DNA from: Lysinibacillus xylanilyticus
GTDB lineage: Bacteria; Bacillota; Bacilli; Bacillales_A; Planococcaceae
DNA: 64,000 nt
Assembly (NCBI RefSeq): GCF_001708185.1
Contig: NZ_MDDN01000003.1
Coordinates: forward strand, 186,001-250,000
Reading direction: 5' to 3'
A program made the position numbers and the translations under genes. Of this stretch, positions 17,885 to 26,918 are shown one piece after another (the stretch's first letter is position 1; every line of letters starts with the position of its first letter). Below the pieces are notes generated by a model. The model had not been told where the DNA came from, searched no databases, and saw only the letters and a list, made by a program, of their open reading frames with translations.

Positions 17885-18523
17885 ATGCCGGATAGTATTA
17901 ATGACGGACATAAAGAGAGCCATGATCATCGAATTTCGAATGATGTAGAAATGATAACAGATGAAAAGTGGCAAGCAATTATAAATAATGATACAGCGTA
18001 CAATAATCAATTTTTCTACGCTGTCAAGTCGACAGGGATATTCTGTAAACCATCCTGTAAATCTCGCGTTCCGAAAAAAGAAAATGTATGCATTTTTTCA
18101 AACGCAGAACAAGCACTCCGCGCAAATTTTCGCCCTTGTAAACGTTGCAAGCCCACTAATGAAAATCTGCCAGATAGCGAGTGGGTGGATTTAATTACGG
18201 AATACATTGATAAAAATTTCACAGAAAAATTAACGCTGGAATTGTTAGCAAATATTTGTCATGGGAGTCCGTATCATCTGCATCGAACATTTAAAAAAAT
18301 TAAAGGTATCACGCCGGTTGAGTATATACAACAAGTGAGAGTACACGCGGCTAAAAAGTATTTGATTCGGACAAATAAAGCGATTGGAGATATCGCCATA
18401 TGTGTGGGTATGGCTAACGCGGCTTATTTTATTACTTTATTTAAAAAGAAAACTGGACAGACACCAGCACAATTTCGTCAATTGAGTAAAATGGAGGAAA
18501 AGCACAATGGAAACAAAGAATAA
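17885..18523 (+). CDS. adaA: methylphosphotriester-DNA methyltransferase / activator AdaA
   Basis: 212 residues. The N-terminal zinc domain has C54 and C58 (FCKPSC) and C85, C88 (CKRC). C54 corresponds to the Cys that takes the methyl group from phosphotriesters. The C-terminal AraC-type double HTH ends with ITLFKKKTGQTPAQFR. AAGGAGAGG is 8 bases before ATG 17885, favoured over GTG 17876. Methylation converts Ada into a transcription activator (family knowledge). It overlaps the methyltransferase gene by 17 bases. Confidence 0.93.
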   Translation: MPDSINDGHKESHDHRISNDVEMITDEKWQAIINNDTAYNNQFFYAVKSTGIFCKPSCKSRVPKKENVCIFSNAEQALRANFRPCKRCKPTNENLPDSEWVDLITEYIDKNFTEKLTLELLANICHGSPYHLHRTFKKIKGITPVEYIQQVRVHAAKKYLIRTNKAIGDIAICVGMANAAYFITLFKKKTGQTPAQFRQLSKMEEKHNGNKE

Positions 18524-19040
18524 ACCTACCCTTTATTGGTCTTTACTAAAGTTTAATGATTGGAATTTTTATATTGCTTCAACTTCCAAGGGGCTAGTAT
18601 TTGTAGGTTCACAGAACAAACCCTTCGAGGAATTGTTCAACTGGGCTAAGAAACGCTTTCCAGGAAGTCCTCTTGTTGAAGATGATGAAAAGCTTGAACC
18701 CTATGTCGTTGAAATCGCTCAGTATCTAGAAGGAAAGCGGAAAACCTTTACTGTTGCATTTGAGTACGTAGGAACGCAATTTCAGTTAGCAGTCTGGAAT
18801 GCACTTTGTGAAATTCCTTATGGACAGACGAAATCCTATTCCGACATTGCAAATGATATAAATAAACCAGCAGCTGTTCGTGCTATAGGAGCGGCTATTG
18901 GGGCTAATCCGGTATTAATTACTGTACCCTGCCATCGTGTAATAGGAAAGAATGGCTCATTAACTGGCTATCGGGGAGGATTAGAAATGAAGACACTGCT
19001 ACTGGATCTAGAAAAGCGAGCTTCATCTAGCAATGAGTAA
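18507..19040 (+). CDS. adaB: O6-methylguanine-DNA methyltransferase
   Basis: 177 residues with the suicide-acceptor motif PCHRV (Cys142) and the upstream helix-turn-helix arginine-finger region (TKSYSDIANDINKPAAVRAIGAA). It removes methyl groups from O6-methylguanine. The gene overlaps adaA and is followed 31 bases later by the SPL-type radical SAM gene, as one operon. B. subtilis adaB has the same position after adaA. Confidence 0.93.
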   Translation: METKNKPTLYWSLLKFNDWNFYIASTSKGLVFVGSQNKPFEELFNWAKKRFPGSPLVEDDEKLEPYVVEIAQYLEGKRKTFTVAFEYVGTQFQLAVWNALCEIPYGQTKSYSDIANDINKPAAVRAIGAAIGANPVLITVPCHRVIGKNGSLTGYRGGLEMKTLLLDLEKRASSSNE

Positions 19041-19071
19041 TTATTACCGTACTATGAATGGAGGTAGCGTC

Positions 19072-19890
19072 ATGAAAAGTGAATTATTCTATAAAAGTCC
19101 GAAAACCATTCTAAATAAAGGGACTGGCTTTCTTTCTGGATATACTCATTCACTAAATCCTTATACAGGCTGTTCATTTGGGTGTTCCTATTGTTATGTA
19201 CGCGAAATGCCTGTATCTCTTTTTCGAGAAGGAGAATGGGGAAATTGGGTCGATGTTAAAAACGGAGCTGCGAATTTACTAAAAAAGGAGCTCCATCGCG
19301 CCAAAACCAAAGGAAATGTCACCATTTTCATGTCATCAAGTACAGACCCGTATCAACCAATAGAGCATAAGGAAAAAGTGACGCGATCTTTACTAGAAGT
19401 GATGGTAGAAGATCCCCCTGACTTCCTATTTGTACAAACTAGAAGCCCACTTGTAAGTCGAGATATCGATTTGCTGCAACATTTTAAAGATAAAGTTCGG
19501 GTAAGTATGACAGTAGAGACTGATAGGGAAGATATTCGCAAGCATTTTACACCCTATGCTCCTCCTATTCCAGCAAGGCTTAAAACACTCCAACTGCTTG
19601 CTGAATCCGGTATTCCTGCACAGGTTGCCATCGCACCTGTATTACCAAGTAGCGAGCGATTTGCAGAAATATTGCGTCCCTTGGTTAACCGAATATGTAT
19701 TGATGATTATTTTATGGGGGACGGCAGTGGTGGTAAACGAACACACAAGATGGGCATACAAGCGTTATATAGAAATTTGGAAATGGAAGAATGGTATGAT
19801 CCATCCATCTATCAAATGGTATATAAACGAATGCAGCAGTATTTTTCGGAAGAAGAACTTTTCATTAGCCAGAAGGGTTTCGAACCCTAG
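19072..19890 (+). CDS. SPL-family (Rv2578c-like) radical SAM protein
   Basis: 272 residues from ATG 19072 (GGAGG upstream); ATG 19033 would overlap adaB and lacks an RBS. The [4Fe-4S] motif is C34SFGC38SYC41, followed by MSSSTDPYQPIEHK, VQTRSPLVSRDIDLL and VSMTVETD, which is the plan of the spore-photoproduct-lyase-like radical SAM family. The true substrate of this subfamily is not established. Being third gene of an ada operon suggests a role in nucleic-acid damage. True SplB has a different cysteine spacing context and is longer. Confidence 0.85.
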   Translation: MKSELFYKSPKTILNKGTGFLSGYTHSLNPYTGCSFGCSYCYVREMPVSLFREGEWGNWVDVKNGAANLLKKELHRAKTKGNVTIFMSSSTDPYQPIEHKEKVTRSLLEVMVEDPPDFLFVQTRSPLVSRDIDLLQHFKDKVRVSMTVETDREDIRKHFTPYAPPIPARLKTLQLLAESGIPAQVAIAPVLPSSERFAEILRPLVNRICIDDYFMGDGSGGKRTHKMGIQALYRNLEMEEWYDPSIYQMVYKRMQQYFSEEELFISQKGFEP

Positions 19891-19926
19891 CGTTATAAAT
19901 AGTAATCATCAGGTCATTTTGGAACT

Positions 19927-19958
19927 AAAATCACTTTTATAACAGGTTTTGATTTTTT
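19927..19958 (+). terminator. terminator of ada operon
   Basis: AAAATCA...TGATTTTTT hairpin directly after the radical SAM gene. Confidence 0.6.
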
Positions 19959-19997
19959 CTGTGGGACAAACATTAGATGAAATAATAGGGGTGTATT

Positions 19998-21242
19998 ATG
20001 AAAAATAACAAACAGTTTAATTTTCACAAGCTTTGGCTAGGGCAGTCTATAAGTTTGTTAGGTACACAGTTTACAGTAGTAGCTTTGCCTCTTTTTGCAT
20101 TACAGGTGCTAGAAACAAGTGAGGCGAATGCGGCCTTGCTTCGCGGAATTATATTCATACCCTACCTACTTTTCGGATTAGTAGCCGGTGCTTTGATAGA
20201 CATCCTACATAGAAAAAAGGTTTTGCTAATTTGTAGTATATGTCAAGGCGTTCTATTTTTATCAGTATTCATATTGACTGTAACAAATAAAATAACCTTC
20301 CCTTTATTGGTGTTACTCATGTTTTTAAACGGAATATTTACCACGTTTTACAATATTACAATTCCTTCTTTCTTACCGGAAATAATAACAGATAAAGACA
20401 ACTTAAAAAAAGGAAATGCTCAGCTAGCCCTTTCGGAGTCTCTTTCTATAGTAATCGGACCTATGTTAGCAGGAATCGTTATTACTCTAGTTGGATTAAC
20501 AGGCTTATTCACTGTTGACGCAGTAACGTATTTTGTTTGTTTTGTGTGTGTATTATTTATTTCAAGGTTTAAACCGCATACAGAAGGCTCTTTAAAAAAC
20601 GTAAATATAAAATCAATCTATATAAACATATATGAAGGTTTGATCTATTTTAAAAGCCACCCTGTATTGGAACCAATTGTAAGCTGTGGCGCTGTTTATG
20701 GTTTTTTTAAATACATACTAAATAGCATTTTAGTAATCTTCCTTTATAAGGTAATGGGTCTATCTGAACTTGAAATAGGCTTTGTTGTAGGTTCGGCGGC
20801 AGTAGGGTTTTTAATAGGTAATACGATACTCGTAAAAAAAAGTCAACAAATTAATAATACAAAAATGCTAATTTATAGCGCTACTGTATCAGTTATTGGA
20901 CTGTCCTTCATACCGATAATGGGCTATTTCGGAACCATTTACGGAATAGTAGCTGCAAGTATCATACATGGTATGGGAGAAGGTGTATTTGGCCCTTACG
21001 CTGCAACCATACGACAACTTGCCTCACCAAGTCACATGCTAGGCAGAGTAAATGCTGTACAGCGTACGCTTAATTGGGGAGCTTGGGCATTAGGAAGTTT
21101 TGCTAGTGCATTTTTAGTTTCTATAGTTGGGCTTCAAACTACGTTATTTATAGGGGGTTTCGGAACAACATTGTGTTTAATAGTGTTGTTAAGGCGAGGC
21201 GTAATAAAAGGAACCAACATTGAAAATACGAGTTCAATTTAG
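19998..21242 (+). CDS. MFS exporter, paired with ATP-grasp enzyme
   Basis: 414 residues, about twelve helices. It has the macrolide-efflux (MefA)/BacE-like layout: LWLGQSISLLGTQF at the N-terminus, the A motif GALIDILHRKKVL between helices 2 and 3, and LGRVNAVQRTLNWGAWALGS in the second half. The ATP-grasp gene starts a few bases after its stop, so the exporter probably removes the product of that enzyme. The substrate is unknown. Confidence 0.85.
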   Translation: MKNNKQFNFHKLWLGQSISLLGTQFTVVALPLFALQVLETSEANAALLRGIIFIPYLLFGLVAGALIDILHRKKVLLICSICQGVLFLSVFILTVTNKITFPLLVLLMFLNGIFTTFYNITIPSFLPEIITDKDNLKKGNAQLALSESLSIVIGPMLAGIVITLVGLTGLFTVDAVTYFVCFVCVLFISRFKPHTEGSLKNVNIKSIYINIYEGLIYFKSHPVLEPIVSCGAVYGFFKYILNSILVIFLYKVMGLSELEIGFVVGSAAVGFLIGNTILVKKSQQINNTKMLIYSATVSVIGLSFIPIMGYFGTIYGIVAASIIHGMGEGVFGPYAATIRQLASPSHMLGRVNAVQRTLNWGAWALGSFASAFLVSIVGLQTTLFIGGFGTTLCLIVLLRRGVIKGTNIENTSSI

Positions 21243-21253
21243 AGGAGATGATT

Positions 21254-22516
21254 ATGATGAATAAGTTATCAAAAGGAACTGCTGACATAGAAAATAAACC
21301 ACATGTTTTATTTATAGGGGGTTGGACAAAGCCTATACAGGATGCTTTAGACAGGGGGTACACTGTCTCGTATATGGGGTCTTACACTAAACACATATAT
21401 TTCGATGGAACTGTCTTAGAAAAGTGTTTTTATAAAAAAGAAATAGATACAACAAACATACCCGTGTGTATATACTATGCTGAAGAATTGTACAAGGAGA
21501 AAGCGTTTGATGTGGTTGTATCTTTCAACGAAGTAGCCTTAGATACAGCTTCTATAATTGCAAAGATTTTTAATGTTAAAGGATTTTCTTACAACGCAAA
21601 TATGATCACCCGCAATAAAGACATGATGCGTGAAATTCTAGCAGGCAAAGACTTTTCGATAGATTCGATCGTTTGCAACAACATACAAGACATAGATGAA
21701 TTTTTGAACAAAAAAGATAGTATTATAATAAAGCCCCCGATTGGCGCAGGTGGTAAAGGAGTATCTAAGCTAGACATAGGAGATAACGTAGAGGCATTTA
21801 TTAAAGATAACGGGATTCAACTACCTATTTTAGTGGAAGAGTACGTTGAAGGAGACGTAGTTTATACGGTCGAAGCCGTTTCTTATAATAAAAAACATTC
21901 TATACTAGCTATATCAGCTGAAATATTTAAAGAAGGTTCGTTTTTAATAAACTATACTATTATGCCGGCACCTATAGATGAATCTCAAAAAAAGGTAATC
22001 ATTGAGAAAGTAATGCTATTTTTGGACGATATGCAACTGGAAGACGGCATTACTCATACAGAAGTAAAGATTAACAAACAAAATAAACCAATAATCATAG
22101 AGTCTCAAGTCAGGATAGGTGGGGGTAACATTTGGAAAATGGTAGAATTAACAACCGGCATATCTCAGTTCGGATATTACTATGATGCGTTAGCTGCTAA
22201 AACTATAGATGAATTTAGATGTGTACCTTCAAAATGTCAAGCGATGTCTTTAAGTTTGATTCCAAAACCAGGTTGCTTAAAAGAAATCAAGTATGAAGGG
22301 TTAGCTAACATATCCGAGATCGTATTAATTGATCTATTAGTAAAAGAGGGCGACACCATACAAACTATTGTAGACAGTACTGGGCGAAAAGGATATATAT
22401 TATTTACGGCCAATGATATAAAACATATGTACGAAGTTGCAGATAAAATTTGTGACAATATAACGTTTGTTTATCAGGATTTGTCAGAATGGAAACCTTC
22501 TTTTAAAAGAATTTAA
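21254..22516 (+). CDS. ATP-grasp carboxylate-amine ligase
   Basis: About 420 residues. AGAGGAG at 21241 is 6 bases from ATG 21254; ATG 21248 is too close. The ATP lid reads IIKPPIGAGGKGVSK (near 160), the hinge LVEEYVEGD, and the Mg ligands HTEVKI (near 268) and IIESQVRIGGGN. The HTE...E-R-GGGN pattern is that of L-amino-acid ligases such as BacD and of PurK/carbamoyl-type enzymes. These activate a carboxylate as acyl phosphate and join it to an amine. Paired with an exporter, it may make a small peptide-like metabolite. The substrates cannot be read from sequence. Confidence 0.85.
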   Translation: MMNKLSKGTADIENKPHVLFIGGWTKPIQDALDRGYTVSYMGSYTKHIYFDGTVLEKCFYKKEIDTTNIPVCIYYAEELYKEKAFDVVVSFNEVALDTASIIAKIFNVKGFSYNANMITRNKDMMREILAGKDFSIDSIVCNNIQDIDEFLNKKDSIIIKPPIGAGGKGVSKLDIGDNVEAFIKDNGIQLPILVEEYVEGDVVYTVEAVSYNKKHSILAISAEIFKEGSFLINYTIMPAPIDESQKKVIIEKVMLFLDDMQLEDGITHTEVKINKQNKPIIIESQVRIGGGNIWKMVELTTGISQFGYYYDALAAKTIDEFRCVPSKCQAMSLSLIPKPGCLKEIKYEGLANISEIVLIDLLVKEGDTIQTIVDSTGRKGYILFTANDIKHMYEVADKICDNITFVYQDLSEWKPSFKRI

Positions 22517-22574
22517 AAAAGAATGTAGCACATGACTGGACTATGTCAAGAAAAAGGACAATACAAGTAAGCTT

Positions 22575-22609
22575 AAGAGGTGATTGTTCAATTAGAGCAA
22601 TCGCTTCTT
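22575..22609 (+). terminator. terminator after ATP-grasp gene
   Basis: AAGAGGTGATTG pairs with CAATCGCTTCTT using two G-T pairs, followed by TTGTATT. Moderate quality. Confidence 0.5.
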
Positions 22610-22670
22610 GTATTAACGGGGTAGTTTAGTGGAAAAAGGAATTAAAAACTTATGTTTGCAAAGGAACATC

Positions 22671-22784
22671 TTTTAATGAAAAAATTAAAGCCAAATGCCT
22701 ATGTATTGTCCCGCAAACCACTAATATTCCTTTTGATTATTGTCATCATTGTTTCTACTCTATTTATCCCCCAATATTATTAGG
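22671..22784 (+). other. possible 37-residue membrane peptide or gene remnant
   Basis: A frame beginning MKKLKPNAYVLSRKPLIFLL with one strong hydrophobic helix ends with TAG near 22783. The RBS is poor. It could be the start of a decayed membrane protein. Nothing else in 22610-23100 looks coding. Confidence 0.25.
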
Positions 22785-22949
22785 ACAACCATTTGTTCTA
22801 GGTGAAATTATAGTCCGGACCAAGATTTTTATCGATACATAGAAAAACAGCTCACTAAGTGGCCGAATGTACCATTCCATCAGGACATGAATATTTCAGA
22901 TAAGTTCATACCTGGGTCAACATCTAGCCAATCGACCTGTGGAAAATCA

Positions 22950-22991
22950 GTAGCTGTATATCTGATGATACTATCAAAGATATACAGCTAC
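22950..22991. repeat. perfect 14-bp inverted repeat
   Basis: GTAGCTGTATATCT (22950-22963) and AGATATACAGCTAC (22978-22991) flank a 14-base loop, with no T-tract. It lies about 110 bases before the sigma-factor gene and could be a 5' leader structure or a protein-binding palindrome. Confidence 0.6.
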
Positions 22992-23104
22992 GCGTCATAT
23001 GTTTCCAGATTTTTATATTTTTAATAACGGTTCCCTAAATAATTTTAAAATTTTTGAACGAAATGAAGCATCGATGAGTCTAATTAGGGAAGGAGGCGAA
23101 AAGG

Positions 23105-23605
23105 ATGGAATTTGAAATCGTGCAGCGTGCTATTCGTGGGGATCATCAAGCGATACTTTCACTAATTGAAATGGATGAAGAAATTTTATATCGCATGGCT
23201 TTTACATACATGAAAAATGAGCAAGACGCTTTAGACGTGATGCAGGACCTGGTTTACAAGGCCCTGAAAAAAATGCATACCGTTCAACAGCACGAATATG
23301 TCAGAACATGGCTCGTGCGCGTCTTAATCAATTGTTGTAAAGACCATTTACGAAAACGCCAACCAACCGTTTCAATTGAGGAACATCACCTAATTGAATG
23401 GGTCATTTACTCTGATATGGAGCGGTTATTGGAACATTTATCCTTGTCGGAGCAGCAACTCGTCTATATGAAATATTTTCAGCAACTAAAAAACAAAGAA
23501 ATTGCTGAGCTAAATCAAATACCTGAAGGTACTGTAAAGTCTAAGCTTCATCACATACTAAAGAAGCTTAGAAACTTCGCTGGAGAAAAGGAGGACTGGC
23601 TATGA
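23105..23605 (+). CDS. ECF-type sigma factor
   Basis: 166 residues with region 2 (YRMAFTYMKNEQDALDVMQD) and region 4 (LSLSEQQLVYMKYFQQLKNKEIAELNQIPEGTVKSKLHHILKKL, containing the HTH), without regions 1 and 3. This is the SigV/SigX group of extracytoplasmic-function sigma factors. GGAGGCG precedes the ATG. Its stop overlaps the start of a membrane anti-sigma gene, the usual two-gene module. Confidence 0.9.
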   Translation: MEFEIVQRAIRGDHQAILSLIEMDEEILYRMAFTYMKNEQDALDVMQDLVYKALKKMHTVQQHEYVRTWLVRVLINCCKDHLRKRQPTVSIEEHHLIEWVIYSDMERLLEHLSLSEQQLVYMKYFQQLKNKEIAELNQIPEGTVKSKLHHILKKLRNFAGEKEDWL

Positions 23606-24858
23606 GTAAACTACCGATTGACGTCCCAAAGGAGAAACTTCAACAAGTTCGGATGGATATGTTGCGTAAAGTACAGCGAGAAAAACGAACAAAGAAGCGC
23701 ATTTTTTCGGCTGCAATAGTCTTTTTGTTTTGCTTAAGCCTTTTATTTTCAATTCGTGTTTCTCCTACGATTGCTAGCTATGTTGAAAAAATACCAGGCT
23801 TTCAAGCAATTGTATCTGCGGTTGTAAGAGATAAAGGGATAAAAGATATTGTGGATAATGACTACTATGAAGATATCAATGTGACGCAGTCTAAAAATGG
23901 CCTATCGCTTACATTGCAAGGCGTGATTGCAGATAATTCGGGATTAGTACTTTACTATGACGCAGATGCCTCATTTGATATTTCAGAATTACACTTGGAG
24001 GAAGTTCATTTGTTCCAAGGGGACGAAGAAATTAAAGGGGGGTCATTTACAAGCAATCAATCACATCAAACACACATCTCTTCTTCAGTAGAATATAATT
24101 TTTCAGAGTCTTTTGCTTACACTTCAAAGGATTTTAAAGTGGTTTTTCGTTTTAATGACAAAGATAAGGGGAATATTGAAATTACGATACCGTTTTCACT
24201 ACAAAATGAAATCGCAAAGGAAAAAATTATTACTGCGAATCAAACTGTAGAAGTCGGTGGTCAGAAATTTACGATTACACAAATTCGCCGATCTCCTTTA
24301 AAAACGGCAATTGATATTGAAGTAGATGAAGCGAATACGATGCAAATTTTAGCGCTTGATGATATTACGGTCGAGACGGAAAATGGGGAGCGAAGAGAAG
24401 GCATTAAATATGGCTTGTCATTAGGTGGTGATATTCGCGACGGCAAATTCACGATGTATTTGCAAAGTAATTATTTCCATGATTCAGATTCACTCAAAAT
24501 GTTAATTGGAGCTGTTCATGCCGTTCCAAAGGGCGAGGATTTTATCGAAGTTGATTTTGGTACAAAAAAAGTACTCACGAAGCCCGATTATTTGGATTGG
24601 GATATTTCTGTAACGCAGCAAAGTGTATCAATTGCTGCAAAGAAATGGGATGATAGAAGGTCACATTCGTTTCTAAATAGTGCTGTAAAAGCAGATGGCA
24701 CGACGTTAGAATATAAAGGTAGCTCGTTCTCAGATGATGAGCAGTACCTATTTGAGACGGAGAACTTTGAAAATTATGATGGCAAAGCAAAATTATATAT
24801 CAACTATTTCTTCAATCCTATTGGAGAAAATATTGAACTGAATATTCCAATGCGATAA
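23602..24858 (+). CDS. DUF4179 membrane anti-sigma factor
   Basis: 418 residues. A ~35-residue cytoplasmic N-terminus is followed by one helix (IFSAAIVFLFCLSLLFSI) and a long extracytoplasmic beta-rich region: DUF4179 (residues ~45-150), then a DUF5643-like domain to the end. ATG overlaps the sigma stop by four bases, so translational coupling keeps the pair balanced. It should hold the sigma factor inactive until an envelope signal acts on the outside domain. The signal is unknown. Confidence 0.82.
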   Translation: MSKLPIDVPKEKLQQVRMDMLRKVQREKRTKKRIFSAAIVFLFCLSLLFSIRVSPTIASYVEKIPGFQAIVSAVVRDKGIKDIVDNDYYEDINVTQSKNGLSLTLQGVIADNSGLVLYYDADASFDISELHLEEVHLFQGDEEIKGGSFTSNQSHQTHISSSVEYNFSESFAYTSKDFKVVFRFNDKDKGNIEITIPFSLQNEIAKEKIITANQTVEVGGQKFTITQIRRSPLKTAIDIEVDEANTMQILALDDITVETENGERREGIKYGLSLGGDIRDGKFTMYLQSNYFHDSDSLKMLIGAVHAVPKGEDFIEVDFGTKKVLTKPDYLDWDISVTQQSVSIAAKKWDDRRSHSFLNSAVKADGTTLEYKGSSFSDDEQYLFETENFENYDGKAKLYINYFFNPIGENIELNIPMR

Positions 24859-24863
24859 AGTAA

Positions 24864-24900
24864 AGATGTTCAAAAAGCAGCGCCTTTTTGAACATCTGTT
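24864..24900 (+). terminator. terminator of sigma/anti-sigma operon
   Basis: AGATGTTCAAAAAG pairs perfectly with CTTTTTGAACATCT, followed by GTTTT. Confidence 0.9.
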
Positions 24901-25068
24901 TTAATATTTTTAGTCTAGCTATGATTGGAGAAGTTTTCTCCATACCAATTCATGGTCAAGAACGTCTGGACATTCAAAATGGTATTAGATAAGCAATCTT
25001 TAATAATTTGTCTAAAGATTCTTGTCCATATACATCCTAGTACAGTTATGGGGAATTGACGTACGTAT

Positions 25069-25150
25069 CCAAGCCGTCCTCCACGCCAAATAATTTTAGT
25101 TTAAATAAAAAAAATACCTTAGCCACAACTTTCAAGTTATCGGATGTTGC
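25069..25150. repeat. recombinase-flank repeat, copy 1
   Basis: CCTCCACGCCAAATAATTTT and the following AT-rich bases match the flank beside the intact recombinase (52759-52808) and the one beside the decayed copy at 33.6 kb. With the 33.6-kb copy similarity continues for about 40 more bases. Here no recombinase gene adjoins it directly. On the minus strand, 24920-24990 carries a short protein-like frame (VQTFLTMNWYGENFSNHS) of unknown origin. Confidence 0.65.
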
Positions 25151-25274
25151 CTATTTTGAGTTAGAATAATTCGTAGCATTGCTAAAGAGTTTTAACAAAA
25201 CCCATGATAAGTTTGTGAAAAGATGTTTTTACACAAACGATGCAGGTTAATGAAATGATATGGGGGGAGATAGT

Positions 25275-25799
25275 TTGCGAAAGGTGGAAGTAAGTTCATA
25301 CAATGGGAAATGGATCCAAATGTTTATAGAAGAGGCTGAAAAACTGAATCTTATTTTTGGGAACGAACTCGTAGACATATATCACATAGGTAGTACCTCT
25401 GTTCCAGGGTTAAAAGCTAAACCAATAATAGACATCATGCCTGTTGTGAAAGATATTAATAATGTTGAGAAATATAATATAGGGATGCAAGAAATTGGAT
25501 ATGTCCCTAAAGGTGAAAACGGGATAGTTAAACGTAGATACTTTCAAAAAGGTGGGGACAATCGCACTCATCACGTTCACATCTATCAGATCGGGAGTTG
25601 TGAAATAAATAGACACCTGGCTTTTCGAGATTATTTAAAATCGCACCCAGATGAAATGAAGAATTATGGAGAATTAAAAGAAAAATTGGCACAACAATTT
25701 CCTCTTAATAAGAAATCGTACATAAATGGGAAAGATTATTTTGTTAAAAATATAGAACTAAAGGCACTGGAATGGTATGAAGATAATCGAAATAAATAA
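25275..25799 (+). CDS. GrpB-family protein (UPF0157)
   Basis: About 174 residues from TTG 25275, which has GGGGGGAG 6 bases upstream; ATG 25260 lies before the RBS. The DIYHIGSTSVPGLKAKPIID stretch is the nucleotidyltransferase-fold signature (GS...D.D-like) of GrpB/UPF0157 proteins, followed by HHVHIY and a charged C-terminus. The family is related to nucleotidyltransferases; the substrate is not established. Single gene in a decayed neighbourhood. Confidence 0.85.
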   Translation: MRKVEVSSYNGKWIQMFIEEAEKLNLIFGNELVDIYHIGSTSVPGLKAKPIIDIMPVVKDINNVEKYNIGMQEIGYVPKGENGIVKRRYFQKGGDNRTHHVHIYQIGSCEINRHLAFRDYLKSHPDEMKNYGELKEKLAQQFPLNKKSYINGKDYFVKNIELKALEWYEDNRNK

Positions 25800-25844
25800 T
25801 AGAATAACGGATTATGTATTGCTAAGGTGAAAAATGCTACTTAA

Positions 25845-26150
25845 CTATCGAAAAACGTGATTGGTTGCGTTCTAAAAAAGCTAATAGCTGTTTTAGATCT
25901 GTTAAAGTCATATCGACAGTAAGTTTATCATCGGTCTTTGGTGATTCAAGTCCATGCGAAAAATCATACGTCATGTAAGTGTTCTTTTAAACAATATTTG
26001 GTGAACGATTTTAAGGCAGAAATTTTTCGGTTCACTGAACGAGATTTTTGTTTTAATGATCCTAATAGATATTGTATTAACTTAATCACTAATATAAAAC
26101 AAATACGTCAATGGCAGCATGTAGTTACATGTATAAAATATCCAGACAAA
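25845..26150 (-). pseudogene. decayed tyrosine recombinase, copy A
   Basis: The plus strand matches 52196-52415 of the intact recombinase region, then jumps to the equivalent of 52575-52615, so an internal ~150-bp segment is missing. Stops and frameshifts break the frame. Orientation is the same as in the intact gene. Confidence 0.75.
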
Positions 26151-26270
26151 CATGTTAAATTTTTTATTTAAACCAATAAGAAATAAGTGTTGATGGATAG
26201 ATCAATCTCAGTTGGACAAAATATTTGTGAACGTGAAAAGTTCAAATTTCAAGGATTGTGAGGACTATAT

Positions 26271-26618
26271 ATGTCATCTGAAATGGGAGAAATGCATCGT
26301 ACTGGTCAAGACATTAACGACGAAATAGTACATTTTGGTGGGCAAGCCGAGAGTGTTTTTAGTTCATTGGCTGAACAAGGTCGACTTTCAATACAAAAGA
26401 AAGCAGACGAATTAGCTGCACAGTATCTTGAAAGTAATCCTAATCCAGACTATTATGATTGCGTTACAATTGTAGCAGAGGGAGTTTTAACAGCAGGGAA
26501 CGAAATAAAGGCTAACAGTGGTTCTTGGGGAGAATCAGTAGAAGCAGCACTTGGTGCTGGTGTTGAAATGCCAGCAGCAAAAATAGCTTGTAAAAGAATA
26601 ACGATGTCTGAACATTAA
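26271..26618 (+). CDS. hypothetical protein, 115 residues
   Basis: Soluble, acidic, helical, no signal peptide. NPNPDYYDCVTIVAEGVLTA is the most distinctive stretch. GTGAGGA is well placed before ATG and a terminator follows, which supports a real, independently expressed gene. I do not recognise the family. It sits between decayed recombinase copies, so it may be accessory cargo. Confidence 0.6.
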   Translation: MSSEMGEMHRTGQDINDEIVHFGGQAESVFSSLAEQGRLSIQKKADELAAQYLESNPNPDYYDCVTIVAEGVLTAGNEIKANSGSWGESVEAALGAGVEMPAAKIACKRITMSEH

Positions 26619-26625
26619 TTTTTGA

Positions 26626-26658
26626 AAAAGCGTAAGCATAAAAGCTTATGCTTTTTGA
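26626..26658 (+). terminator. terminator after hypothetical gene
   Basis: AAAAAGCGTAAGC pairs with GCTTATGCTTTTT (one mismatch). Confidence 0.8.
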
Positions 26659-26887
26659 TATTTATTGATTTTTTTTATCCTCTCCTCAAAGCGGAAAATT
26701 AAAACAAGATTTTTATAGTAAATTTTTTTAAAGCTATTTAAATTTAATTGAAATTGCAAGGCACACGTCTAACATGACTTGTCCTTTAATTATGTTGAGG
26801 AAAGTAAAAGCATATTTTTATAATTCAATTGAAGTTGTGAAGAATTAAACTTATGTTCGTTTTGGCATTCATTCTAATTTCAATATA

Positions 26888-26918
26888 AAAAAACGCTAAC
26901 CGAAAGATTAACGTTTTA
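26888..26918. terminator. short terminator-like hairpin
   Basis: AAAACGCTAA and TTAACGTTTT flank a 9-base loop and have A/T tracts on both sides. It could end the minus-strand gene at 27050-27292. The rest of 26659-27049 shows no gene. Confidence 0.5.
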
